DNA of 61,960 bases from an uncultured Faecalicatena sp. (GTDB lineage: Bacteria > Bacillota > Clostridia > Lachnospirales > Lachnospiraceae): assembly GCA_948468385.1 (NCBI GenBank), contig CAOKHZ010000027.1, forward strand, positions 1 through 61,960. Reading direction: 5' to 3'. Position numbers and translations under genes: made by a program. This document shows positions 24,360 to 33,370 of this stretch, one piece after another (the first letter of the stretch is position 1; each line of letters opens with the position of its first letter). Below the pieces are notes generated by a model. It saw nothing but the letters and a program-made list of their open reading frames with translations, was not told where the DNA came from and ran no database searches.

Positions 24360-26753
24360 ATGGAAAAAGAAATAGCAAGTCTTCCGTTACTGACATTGCG
24401 CGGCATGACCGTCATGCCGGAGATGGTGGTTCATTTCGACGTCAGCAGGGAGCGTTCGATAGCGGCGGTACAGCAGTCCATGTTGGAAGGGCAGCGGATT
24501 TTCATGGTGGCACAAAAAGAGCGTGACACGGAATTGCCCGGTCGGGAAGACGTTTACGAAGTTGGGTGCGTCGGCATGGTGCGCCAGGTTTTGAAAATGC
24601 CAAGGCATATTTTGCGCGTCCTGGTGGCGGGGGAATCTCGCGCCGTCTTGCAAGAAATTGAAGAGGGGGATTCCTACCTGCGTGCGCGGGTGGAGATTTT
24701 TGACGAATCGGACTTGACCGTCTCGGATGATTTGGATGAGCAGGCCATGGAGCGGGCGTTGAAGGACATGTTCGTGGAATATGCCGCCAAGAGTGGAAAG
24801 ATGTCCAAGGAGTCGGTGGCGCAGATTTTGGAAATTCAGGATTTGCGTAGACTGGTGGATGAAATCGCGGCCAGCATTCCGCTCCATTATAAGGAGCAGC
24901 AGGAAATCCTTTCCAAAATTGACTTTGGGGAGCGTTATGACACGCTGGCGTTTCGCCTGGTGAACGAAGTGGAAATCATGGGCATCAAGGAAAACATTCG
25001 CGAAAAGGTCAAGGAGCGCGTGGACAAGCATCAGCGGGAATATATCCTGCGTGAGCAGTTGAAGCTGATTCGGGAGGAACTTGGGGACGACACGACGCTC
25101 TCCGACGCGGATGAATTTGCCCAGGCCGCGCAAAAACTCAAAGCACCCAAAGAGGTGAAGGAGAAGCTGAAAAAGGAAATCCGGCGTTTTAAAAACAATT
25201 TGAACAGTCCGGCGGAGAACGGGGTCATTCGCACCTACATCGAGACGTTGCTGGAGATGCCGTGGAACCACGCGTCGAAGGATAATAACGACTTAGAGTA
25301 TGCGAAGCAGGTTCTGGAGGAGGATCATTACGGACTTGAAAACGTCAAGGAGCGCGTGTTGGAATTTCTCGCGGTCCGCACGTTGACAAAGAAAGGTGAA
25401 AGCCCGATTCTCTGTCTGGTGGGGCCGCCGGGAACCGGAAAGACTTCCATCGCGAAGTCCTTGGCGAGGGCGCTCAAGAAGTCTTACGTGCGCATTTCGC
25501 TGGGCGGCGTGCGCGACGAGGCGGAAATCCGCGGGCATAGGAAGACTTACGTGGGAGCCATGCCGGGACGCATTGCCAATGGGATTCGCACGGCGGGAGT
25601 GAAAAATCCGGTCATGCTTTTGGATGAAATTGACAAAGTCAGTACAGACTATAAGGGCGACACGTTTTCCGCGTTATTGGAAGTGTTGGACGGCGAGCAA
25701 AATAAGAAGTTCCGCGACCATTACCTGGAGGTGCCGCTGGATTTGTCAGAGGTGTTGTTCGTCACGACCGCCAACACGCTGCAGACGATTCCAAGGCCGT
25801 TGCTTGATCGGATGGAGGTCATCGAGATTGGAAGCTATACGGAAAACGAGAAATTGCACATTGCCATGGAGCATTTGATTCCAAAGCAGTTGGAGCGTCA
25901 CGGGCTGGATGCGCAGATGCTTTCGTTCAGCAAGAGGGCCATCTGGAAAATGGCCGGAAACTATACGAAGGAGGCGGGAGTACGGCAGTTGGAGCGGGAG
26001 ATTGGAAACATTTGCCGGAAGACGGCGAAGGAAATCCTGACGACCGACAAGAAAAGGGTTATGATTACGGAGAGAAATCTGGCTTCATATCTGGGAAAGG
26101 AAAAGTACACGTACCAGATGGCGAACGCGGCGGACGAGGTGGGCATCGTGCGCGGGCTGGCATGGACCAGCGTGGGCGGCGACACCTTGCAAATCGAGGT
26201 GAACGTGATGCCGGGAAAAGGCGAGGTGATCTTGACGGGCCAACTTGGCGACGTGATGAAGGAATCCGCCGAGACGGGCATCAGCTATATCCGCTCCATT
26301 GGCGAACAACAGAAAATTGCCCCGGATTTTTTCGAGAAGCATGACATTCACGTACACATCCCGGAGGGGGCGGTGCCAAAAGACGGGCCGTCCGCGGGAA
26401 TTACGATGGCGACGGCGATATTTTCGGCAATCACGCAGAAAAAGGCGCGGGCGGACATTGCCATGACCGGGGAGGTGACGCTGCGCGGCCGGGTGCTGCC
26501 GATTGGCGGCCTGAAGGAAAAGCTGTTGGCGGCGAAGAATGCCGGGATGAAGACCGTGCTCGTGCCGAAGGAGAACAAGGCGGACGTGGACGAGTTGTCG
26601 TCAGAGATTACGAGGGGGCTGGAAATCATTCCCGTGGAGAACATGGACGAGGTCTTGAAACTCGCGCTCGTGGAAACCAAACCAAAGAGAACCGCAAAGG
26701 GCGTGGCCAGAAAGACCACAAAGGCCAAAGGCCGTGAAAATGAACCAATGTAG
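24360..26753 (+). CDS. lon: ATP-dependent Lon protease
   Basis: 797 residues. LonA architecture: an N-terminal substrate domain (residues 1-200), a coiled-coil middle, AAA+ ATPase (Walker A GPPGTGKT near residue 358, Walker B VMLLDEIDK near 422) and a C-terminal Ser-Lys protease domain (PKDGPSAGI near residue 675, and GGLKEKLLAAKNAG holding the Lys near 720). It degrades misfolded and regulatory proteins. AGGGATAAGGAC precedes the ATG. The extra C-terminal tail is Lys/Arg-rich (TKPKRTAKGVARKTTKAKG). Confidence 0.98.
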   Translation: MEKEIASLPLLTLRGMTVMPEMVVHFDVSRERSIAAVQQSMLEGQRIFMVAQKERDTELPGREDVYEVGCVGMVRQVLKMPRHILRVLVAGESRAVLQEIEEGDSYLRARVEIFDESDLTVSDDLDEQAMERALKDMFVEYAAKSGKMSKESVAQILEIQDLRRLVDEIAASIPLHYKEQQEILSKIDFGERYDTLAFRLVNEVEIMGIKENIREKVKERVDKHQREYILREQLKLIREELGDDTTLSDADEFAQAAQKLKAPKEVKEKLKKEIRRFKNNLNSPAENGVIRTYIETLLEMPWNHASKDNNDLEYAKQVLEEDHYGLENVKERVLEFLAVRTLTKKGESPILCLVGPPGTGKTSIAKSLARALKKSYVRISLGGVRDEAEIRGHRKTYVGAMPGRIANGIRTAGVKNPVMLLDEIDKVSTDYKGDTFSALLEVLDGEQNKKFRDHYLEVPLDLSEVLFVTTANTLQTIPRPLLDRMEVIEIGSYTENEKLHIAMEHLIPKQLERHGLDAQMLSFSKRAIWKMAGNYTKEAGVRQLEREIGNICRKTAKEILTTDKKRVMITERNLASYLGKEKYTYQMANAADEVGIVRGLAWTSVGGDTLQIEVNVMPGKGEVILTGQLGDVMKESAETGISYIRSIGEQQKIAPDFFEKHDIHVHIPEGAVPKDGPSAGITMATAIFSAITQKKARADIAMTGEVTLRGRVLPIGGLKEKLLAAKNAGMKTVLVPKENKADVDELSSEITRGLEIIPVENMDEVLKLALVETKPKRTAKGVARKTTKAKGRENEPM

Positions 26754-26764
26754 GGAGAAGTCAA

Positions 26765-27361
26765 ATGATAATCAAGAGTGTGAATTTGGAAACGGTCTGT
26801 GGAATTACGAGCACGTTGCCGAAAAATGACAAACCGGAGGTCGCTTTCGCGGGAAAGTCAAACGTCGGGAAGTCATCGTTGATTAACGCGCTGATGAACC
26901 GTAAGTCTTATGCCAGGACTTCGGCCACTCCGGGCAAGACGCAGACGATAAATTTTTATAATGTCAACGAGGAACTGTACCTGGTTGATTTGCCGGGATA
27001 TGGTTACGCGAAGGTGACGGAATCGGAAAAGAAGAAATGGGGCAAGATGATCGAGCGTTACCTCCATGGTTCCAAGCGGCTGAAGGCGGTGTTTTTGCTG
27101 ACCGACATTCGCCACGCGCCGCCGGAGAATGACAAAATCATGTACGAGTGGGTGGTGGCGCAAGGGTTTACGCCAATCATCATTGCCACGAAGCTGGACA
27201 AGATCAAGCGTAGCCAGGTGCCGAAGCATTTGAAAATGCTGCGGGAAGGCTTCGGGATTTCGTCCGATGCCGCGGTCATTCCCTTTTCCGCCGAGACGAA
27301 GCAGGGACGGGATGAAATCTGGGAATTGATTGAGGAAAGCTACCGGTTTCAGGCGGAGTAG
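26765..27361 (+). CDS. engB: Ribosome biogenesis GTP-binding protein EngB (YsxC)
   Basis: 198 residues, typical of the family. Needed for 50S subunit assembly. GTPase motifs: G1 AGKSNVGKSSL near residue 29, G2 TSATPGKTQ near 57, G3 LVDLPGYG near 75, G4 ATKLDK near 142, G5 FSAET near 177. It starts 11 bases after lon, after GGGAGAAG, and is likely cotranscribed. Confidence 0.97.
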   Translation: MIIKSVNLETVCGITSTLPKNDKPEVAFAGKSNVGKSSLINALMNRKSYARTSATPGKTQTINFYNVNEELYLVDLPGYGYAKVTESEKKKWGKMIERYLHGSKRLKAVFLLTDIRHAPPENDKIMYEWVVAQGFTPIIIATKLDKIKRSQVPKHLKMLREGFGISSDAAVIPFSAETKQGRDEIWELIEESYRFQAE

Positions 27362-27420
27362 GGGCGTTGAATCAAATTAGGTGCATTGGACATGAATAAG
27401 GGATGCCAAATAGGAGACTG

Positions 27421-28560
27421 ATGAACATGGAAAGAAAACGACCGTATTGGATGGTGGCCGTGAGCTTGTTGTTTAGCTTGTTCGCGACCGTCGCGTTTGT
27501 CGTCATAGGGTACAAATTGATATTGTTCTTCATGCCGTTCGTGGTGGGGTGGATTCTCTCGTCCATCGCCACGCCGGTGGTCAACTGGTTGGAACGGCGT
27601 TTCAGCGTGGTGAAAAAGCTTGGAACGGCCTTGGTCGTCGTGCTGGTCATCGCGGCCATCGTGGCGGTGCTATATTTTGCCATGAGTTACTTGGTGAGGG
27701 AAGTCGTGTCGTTCATTCGTGACCTGCCGGAAAATTATGAACGGATCGAGAGCAGCCTGCGCCAGATCGGCGGCACGTTTTCCGGCATGTTTGCCAACTT
27801 GCCGCAGGGCATCCAGAACGCATGGAACACGACGTTTAACAATTTGGATCAATATATCGGGGAAGCGATTGCCAGTATCAGCGAGCCGACGATGGAGGCG
27901 GCCGGCAGCTTTGCGATGCGTCTGCCCTCTTTCCTGATTGCCTTCATCATGGTGCTCTTGTCGGCATATTTCTTTACCGTGCAGCGGGAGGAAGTGCTGA
28001 ATTGGTGCAGGAAGGCGGCCCCGCCGGCCGTGGCGAAACGGATGACGATGGTGATGGACAATTTACGCTATGCGGTGGGAGGATATTTCAAGGCCCAGTT
28101 TAAAATCATGGGGGTCGTGTTTTTTATCCTTTTGGTGGGCTTCGGCCTGCTCAAGGTGCGCTATTACGCGTTGGTGGCGTTTTTAGTGGCTTTCTTGGAC
28201 TTCCTGCCGTTTTTTGGAACCGGGACGGCCATCATCCCGTGGGCGGTTTACGAGGTTTTCATGGGACATTATAAGATGGTTTTGTTCTTACTCGTCATTT
28301 ATGCGATTACGCAGATTTGCCATCGTGCGCTGGAACCGAAGATGGTGGCCGACAGCGTGGGGTTAAATCCACTGTTGACGTTGGTTTTCCTTTATATCGG
28401 CTACAAGGTCAGCAGCGTAATCGGAATGATTCTGGCCGTGCCGATTGGCATGGTGGTGATAAACATGTACAAGGCGGGGGCGTTTGATTATATATTGGAT
28501 GACGTGAAGATTTTGGCGGACGGAATCATGGGGCTTCGCGGCTCGTCAGCGTCCAAGTGA
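27421..28560 (+). CDS. AI-2E family (PerM/YtvI-like) membrane permease
   Basis: About 380 residues with seven or eight hydrophobic helices: two at residues 12-58, one near 75, a pair near 165 and 220, and three at 235-330. A soluble loop (residues 100-150) follows the third helix, and PFFGTGTAIIPW and GLNPLLTLVFLYIG in the second half match the family. Members are transporters or channels with varied roles, from Na/H exchange to sporulation; the autoinducer function is not established for most. TAGGAG places the start at ATG 27421 or 27427. Shared direction with engB, gap of 59 bases. Confidence 0.85.
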   Translation: MNMERKRPYWMVAVSLLFSLFATVAFVVIGYKLILFFMPFVVGWILSSIATPVVNWLERRFSVVKKLGTALVVVLVIAAIVAVLYFAMSYLVREVVSFIRDLPENYERIESSLRQIGGTFSGMFANLPQGIQNAWNTTFNNLDQYIGEAIASISEPTMEAAGSFAMRLPSFLIAFIMVLLSAYFFTVQREEVLNWCRKAAPPAVAKRMTMVMDNLRYAVGGYFKAQFKIMGVVFFILLVGFGLLKVRYYALVAFLVAFLDFLPFFGTGTAIIPWAVYEVFMGHYKMVLFLLVIYAITQICHRALEPKMVADSVGLNPLLTLVFLYIGYKVSSVIGMILAVPIGMVVINMYKAGAFDYILDDVKILADGIMGLRGSSASK

Positions 28561-28657
28561 CAAAGGCGGCCGGCGACTGGTTGGAGAGCGTCGTTTGGAT
28601 GACGGGACGGGGCGAATGGGGTTATATCCGATGAAATGTTGAGAAGGAGGATGGAAG

Positions 28658-30199
28658 ATGGAAGCGTTGTTGCAGGAATTCAAAGAGGATTTGGCAGATT
28701 TTCGGGAGATGACGGACAAGTTTTATGCCAAAGAGGTGAACGTGAAAGAATATAAGGGCTTTTCCGGGGGGTTTGGCAGCTATGCCCAGAGGGGCGGGGA
28801 GGCCAGTATGTTGCGGTTGCGCCTTCCCGGCGGCCGGCTTTCGAAAGAAAGGTTGAAATTCGTGGCGGACATGATTGGGGAGTACCAGATTGACAAGGTA
28901 CATTTTACGACCTGCCAGACCATCCAGTTGCATAATCTGAGCGCGCGGGCGGTCTGTGAAATCATGGAGAAGGCGTTTGAAGTCGGCATCATCACTCGCG
29001 GGGGCGGCGGGGACTTCCCGCGCAACGTCATGGTGTCCCCGCTCTCGGGAGTGGAAGCGGGAGAATATTTTGACGTGATGCCTTATGTTGAGGCGGTATC
29101 TGATTTTCTTCTAGGCAAAATCAAGACCGTGAAAATGCCAAGGAAGTTGAAGGTTTGCCTCTCCAATTCCCCGGCGAACGCGCCGCATGCGACATTTCGT
29201 GACTTGGGCTTCGTGGCCAGGGAGGACGGCATGTTTGACGTATACAGCGCGGGCGGGTTGGGAAATAATCCGCGCATGGGCGTGAAAGTGGCGGAAGGCA
29301 TCAATCCGAACGAGGTGTTGTATCATGTGCAGGCGATGATTGACACGTTCTGCGCATATGGAAATTATGAGAACCGCGGCAAGGCCAGAACCCGTTACAT
29401 GGTGGAGACGTTGGGCGGCGAGGAGGCTTACCGTGCGGCTTATCAGGAGAAATTGGAGCAGGCGAAATCAAATGCGGACTTGATGTTGGACGTGGAGGTA
29501 AAGACAATCACCAAGACGGATGATACGGCGCGCGTAAGCGGTCGCCGCGTCATCGGGCAAAAGCAGTCTGGCTTGTACGCGGTGAGCTACCACCCGATTG
29601 GCGGGTTGCCCGCAGTGACGAAGTTTGCCGAATTATATGACTGTATCAAGGATATGGAGGAAGTGGAGGTACGCATCGCGCCGGACGAGACGATTTATAT
29701 TATAAACTTGAATGGTTCGGAAGTGGAGCGGGTACTGGCGGTGACGGCGGACGGGGCGAATAGCTTGTTTGAAAGTTCGGTGTCCTGCATCGGCGCCTCC
29801 ATCTGCCAGGTGGGTCTTCGGGATTCACAAGGATTGCTTCGCAAAATCATCGAGGCGGTTTCAAAGGAGGGCTTTGCCGATGGCGTGCTGCCCCGTATCC
29901 ACATTTCCGGCTGTACATCTTCCTGCGGAACGCACCAGATTGGCCGTCTGGGATTCCATGGCGGCGTGAAACGGGTTGACGGCGTGACCAGGCCGGCCTA
30001 TACGTTCCATGTGAACGGCCGCGAGGAGCAGGGAGAGGAACGGTTCGGGGAGCAGTGGGGATCCATGTTGGAAGAGGAAATCCCGGACTTTTTCGTGGAA
30101 CTCGGGCGGGAAATTTCTGCGTCTGGAAAAACGTTTGAGACGTGGATGGAAGAAGACCCGCAGGGACTTAAGGCGATTGCGGAGAAATATTTGCATTGA
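28658..30199 (+). CDS. Siroheme/4Fe-4S sulfite or nitrite reductase
   Basis: 513 residues. Two ferredoxin-like NIR/SIR half domains: the first near residues 45-110 (GGFGSYAQRG, LRLPGGRLSKERL) and the second near 310-350 (YHPIGGLPAVTKF). The metal-site cysteines are in SCIGASICQVG near residue 376 and SGCTSSCGTHQIG near 418, giving the C-x5-C...C-x3-C pattern that bridges a 4Fe-4S cluster and siroheme. The six-electron reduction could make sulfide or ammonia; the donor is probably ferredoxin. Sequence does not settle the substrate. AAGGAGGATGGAAG precedes ATG 28658. It sits alone, followed by a strong terminator. Confidence 0.92.
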   Translation: MEALLQEFKEDLADFREMTDKFYAKEVNVKEYKGFSGGFGSYAQRGGEASMLRLRLPGGRLSKERLKFVADMIGEYQIDKVHFTTCQTIQLHNLSARAVCEIMEKAFEVGIITRGGGGDFPRNVMVSPLSGVEAGEYFDVMPYVEAVSDFLLGKIKTVKMPRKLKVCLSNSPANAPHATFRDLGFVAREDGMFDVYSAGGLGNNPRMGVKVAEGINPNEVLYHVQAMIDTFCAYGNYENRGKARTRYMVETLGGEEAYRAAYQEKLEQAKSNADLMLDVEVKTITKTDDTARVSGRRVIGQKQSGLYAVSYHPIGGLPAVTKFAELYDCIKDMEEVEVRIAPDETIYIINLNGSEVERVLAVTADGANSLFESSVSCIGASICQVGLRDSQGLLRKIIEAVSKEGFADGVLPRIHISGCTSSCGTHQIGRLGFHGGVKRVDGVTRPAYTFHVNGREEQGEERFGEQWGSMLEEEIPDFFVELGREISASGKTFETWMEEDPQGLKAIAEKYLH

Positions 30200-30240
30200 G
30201 ACTGGCGACCATGTTGCCGTCTGTAACCGGCGCTACAATC

Positions 30241-30281
30241 GGTCATTACCTAAGTGCTTTTAACGCGTTTGGGTAATGGCC
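30241..30281 (+). terminator. Terminator of the sulfite/nitrite reductase gene
   Basis: GGTCATTACC pairs with GGGTAATGGCC across an 18-base loop, followed by TTTTTT. Confidence 0.8.
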
Positions 30282-30324
30282 TTTTTTGGTCACTTTTCAC
30301 GGGGCATGAGTTTGTTATAGGAGG

Positions 30325-30353
30325 TTGACTTTGTCGTCGTTATGCTTTAAAAT
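30325..30353 (+). promoter_or_regulatory. Promoter of the signalling operon
   Basis: TTGACT (30325-30330), a 17-base spacer and TAAAAT (30348-30353), about 55 bases before the receiver gene. Confidence 0.75.
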
Positions 30354-30408
30354 ATGTCTCACGGAGATTTGGAAAATCTCCAAGAGTGAATAGGGAGGCT
30401 GTTATATC

Positions 30409-30771
30409 ATGCAGAAACGTATTTTGGTCGTGGATGACGACACTATGAACTTGAAAAGGACAAGGATGATTTTGAAGGATTATTATGACGTGCTTCTGGC
30501 GGAATCGGGAGCGGAGGCACTTGAAAAGCTGAAAAAGGAAAAGGTGGACTTGATTCTCCTTGACATCGCGATGCCGAAGATGAACGGCATAGAGACGTTT
30601 GAGTGTATGAAGGAGAATCATCTCGAGGTTCCGGTAATTTTCCTGACGGCATCAGGATATGAGGACGACGTGCGAAGCGCGATCAGGCTGGGGGCGGTGA
30701 ATTACCTTAAAAAGCCGTTTTACCCGCGGGAACTGTTGAAGAGGGTGGCAAAGGAGCTTGATGAAGGATGA
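30409..30771 (+). CDS. Stand-alone response-regulator receiver
   Basis: 120 residues, a CheY-like fold only. RILVVDDDTMN carries the acidic pocket (residues 4-14), Asp52 in LLDIAMPKMNG is the phosphorylation site, FLTAS holds the switch Thr/Ser and YLKKPF the conserved Lys. There is no output domain, so it probably passes phosphate to or from the hybrid kinases that follow, or binds a target directly. The stop overlaps the next start by four bases (ATGA at 30768), showing coupling. Three-gene operon to 36070. Confidence 0.92.
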   Translation: MQKRILVVDDDTMNLKRTRMILKDYYDVLLAESGAEALEKLKKEKVDLILLDIAMPKMNGIETFECMKENHLEVPVIFLTASGYEDDVRSAIRLGAVNYLKKPFYPRELLKRVAKELDEG

Positions 30772-33314
30772 GTGCGGAAAAACGTACGGGCATATATTTG
30801 CTGTTGGCCAGCGTCGTCAGCGTGTTCAGCGTGATGTTAATCTTGATTACGATAGCCATGTCGTGGGAATTGTGGATGATACCGTTGATCTTTATCGGTT
30901 GTTCCATCGTGTGGATGGTTCACATCGGAAGGTTTGGTTCTGAATTGTTTTATGAAAATTTAAGCGCCGGACTGATGTTGATTGAGTTTTTTTTCTTCGG
31001 TGTACATAGAACGAGCCTTTATGACATGGCTGCCGTGGTATGTATCATGCTTCTCGTTTTTTCCGTATTGGATAGAAAGCGGCTGTTGTATATGACAGCC
31101 GCCTTATACGTGTTGGAATTGTCATATCATTTCCTATGCCTGCACACCATTACTTACCACATGGAGAGGCAGGAAGTGATACACTTGGTACTGGACGCCG
31201 TTTTGGTGGTGGGCGCGACCGAGATTGCAAGGTACAAGATTAGCAAGAGGATGGAAGCAAGGGGGATGTATGGAGATGCGTTCATGCAGCTGGAAACATT
31301 GAGTCGGCAGAACGCGGTTTTTTTGTCAAACGTTTCCCATGAACTTCGAACCCCCATCAACATGGTGCTCGGAATCAGCGAGGTCGTGTTGGAAAAGGGC
31401 GTTTCCCCTGAAATCCGGACGGATTTGCAGTCCATACAGATGGCGGGAAAACGCTTGTCCAATCAGATTAACAATATGTTGGATTACACGGAAATCGTCG
31501 AAGGGACGCTGACCCCGGCAAAAGAAGAGTATATGATTACCTCGGTGCTTAATGACGTGATTGCCATGACTGCACTGCAGAGCGGCAAACGTCAACTGGA
31601 AATGGTGTTTGACATCGATCCCGGGATACCGGCGGTGCTTATCGGGGACGCAGAAAAAATTTCCCACGTACTTAAAATCTTGTTGGAAAATTCTATCAAG
31701 TTCACGGAAGAGGGCGGGATTAACGTTTGTATTGAATTTAGACGGGAGAGCTATGGGATTAACCTGGTCATTGACATTTATGACACCGGCATCGGCATGA
31801 CGGATTCCCAGCTTGCGCAGATGTATGATGATTTTTATCAGGCAGATTCCGGGAGCAGCCGGTTTGCGGGCGGGCTGGGTCTGGGTCTTCCTATCGCGCG
31901 GGGACTCCTTCATGCCATGGGCGGGTTCATTCATTTTGAAAGCAAAGAGCAGCAAGGACTGCAGGCTCATATTACCATTCCCCAGGGCGTTGCCAATGAC
32001 ATGCCTTGCATGACGGTTTCCGATGCGGGGCGGCTTTGTATCGCGTGTTATTTCAGGCCTGAGAAATATAGCGGCGACGAGGTTCGCAGATACTATGATA
32101 AGTTGATTTTGCATATGGTGGAGGGACTCGGGCTTGAGGGGTATCAGGTTCACAACTTTGAAGGGTTGCTCAAATTGCAGCAAAGCCATGAGCTGACCCA
32201 CGTGTTTATCGCACAAGCCCAATATGACGAGAATCGTTCCTATTATGAAGAATTGGCAAATACGCTTCAGGTGGTAATAATCGCGGATCAAGACTTCATC
32301 TTGGATGCGGACAGCAGGTTGCTCGTGATTCGTAAGCCATTCTTTGCCCTTTCCGTGGTGAACTTGTTAAATGGGGAGATTGGGGAAAATGGGTTTGAAG
32401 AGGCGCAGGCCGCCGGGCGCAAGCCGTTTTCTTGTGATGGAGTCCGGGCTTTGGTTGTCGATGATGAGGAAATGAATCTCGTGGTTGCCAAAGGCGTTTT
32501 GGGAAGTTACGGGATGCAGGTGGATACTTGCCTTAACGGGAAGGCGGCGGTGGAACGGTGCGGGGACGTCGCATATGACGTCGTTTTTCTGGATCACATG
32601 ATGCCGGGGTTTGACGGCGTGCAAACGTTGAGACGTATCCGTGAAATGAATAATGGAATCTTCCAGGACTTGCCGGTAATCGCCTTGACCGCGAATACGA
32701 TCAGCGGGGCAAGGGAAATGTTTAGGAACGAGGGATTTACGGAATTTATACCGAAACCAATAGACCGTGCCGTTTTGGAGAGGGTGTTACGCAGGGTATT
32801 GCCAGGTCATCTGGTACAGTATGGTACGGAACATGTGGTTAGAGAGGAACCTTCAGAAGAGGCGGTTGGTTCGATTGACGTTTTCGTTGGCGAAGAAAAG
32901 CGGCTAGAAGACGTTCCGTCTATGGATGCTCCCATGCAAAAGGAGACGGGAACGGAGTCTGCCTTGTCATACGCGCCGCTCGTGCAAGTCGGAATTAACG
33001 TGGAAATGGGGCTGGATTATTGCTGCGGGGAGGATGAGTTTTATATGGAGATGCTGCAGACGTTTTCTTCTCAGGGCGCGGAAAAGAAAGCGGAGATTGT
33101 TTCCTTGTACGAGGCGGAAAACTGGACGGATTATGCAATCAAGGTTCATGCGTTGAAGAGCACGTCACTGACCATTGGCGCGGAACGGCTTTCGAATCAG
33201 GCGAAAGCATTGGAACAGGCTGGAAAGAACGGGGACGTGGAATATATCCGGCAGAATCATCCTTCGTTGTTGCGTTCGTATGAGGAAGTATGTGAGAGTA
33301 TTGCCGGTTTGTAG
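30768..33314 (+). CDS. Hybrid histidine kinase with degenerate receiver, receiver and Hpt
   Basis: 848 residues. Six or seven membrane helices fill residues 8-170, with hardly any outside loop, so the signal is probably within the membrane. HisKA follows with SHELRTPI near residue 190, and a HATPase with DTGIGM and GLGLGLPIARG near 345-380. Residues 421-530 have the size and spacing of a receiver but no phospho-Asp (EVRRYYDKL...VFIAQAQYDE...LVIRKPF). A true receiver follows, VRALVVDDEEMN near 558 with Asp in VVFLDHMMPG near 609. The C-terminus is Hpt, KVHALKSTSLTIG near 793. So phosphate can move His-Asp-His inside one chain and on to the partner receiver. Confidence 0.9.
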   Translation: MSAEKRTGIYLLLASVVSVFSVMLILITIAMSWELWMIPLIFIGCSIVWMVHIGRFGSELFYENLSAGLMLIEFFFFGVHRTSLYDMAAVVCIMLLVFSVLDRKRLLYMTAALYVLELSYHFLCLHTITYHMERQEVIHLVLDAVLVVGATEIARYKISKRMEARGMYGDAFMQLETLSRQNAVFLSNVSHELRTPINMVLGISEVVLEKGVSPEIRTDLQSIQMAGKRLSNQINNMLDYTEIVEGTLTPAKEEYMITSVLNDVIAMTALQSGKRQLEMVFDIDPGIPAVLIGDAEKISHVLKILLENSIKFTEEGGINVCIEFRRESYGINLVIDIYDTGIGMTDSQLAQMYDDFYQADSGSSRFAGGLGLGLPIARGLLHAMGGFIHFESKEQQGLQAHITIPQGVANDMPCMTVSDAGRLCIACYFRPEKYSGDEVRRYYDKLILHMVEGLGLEGYQVHNFEGLLKLQQSHELTHVFIAQAQYDENRSYYEELANTLQVVIIADQDFILDADSRLLVIRKPFFALSVVNLLNGEIGENGFEEAQAAGRKPFSCDGVRALVVDDEEMNLVVAKGVLGSYGMQVDTCLNGKAAVERCGDVAYDVVFLDHMMPGFDGVQTLRRIREMNNGIFQDLPVIALTANTISGAREMFRNEGFTEFIPKPIDRAVLERVLRRVLPGHLVQYGTEHVVREEPSEEAVGSIDVFVGEEKRLEDVPSMDAPMQKETGTESALSYAPLVQVGINVEMGLDYCCGEDEFYMEMLQTFSSQGAEKKAEIVSLYEAENWTDYAIKVHALKSTSLTIGAERLSNQAKALEQAGKNGDVEYIRQNHPSLLRSYEEVCESIAGL

Positions 33315-33370
33315 GCGTCTGCATTGATTTTGTGAACGTTCAAGTTTTGATTGAGAGGAGGAGACATCGC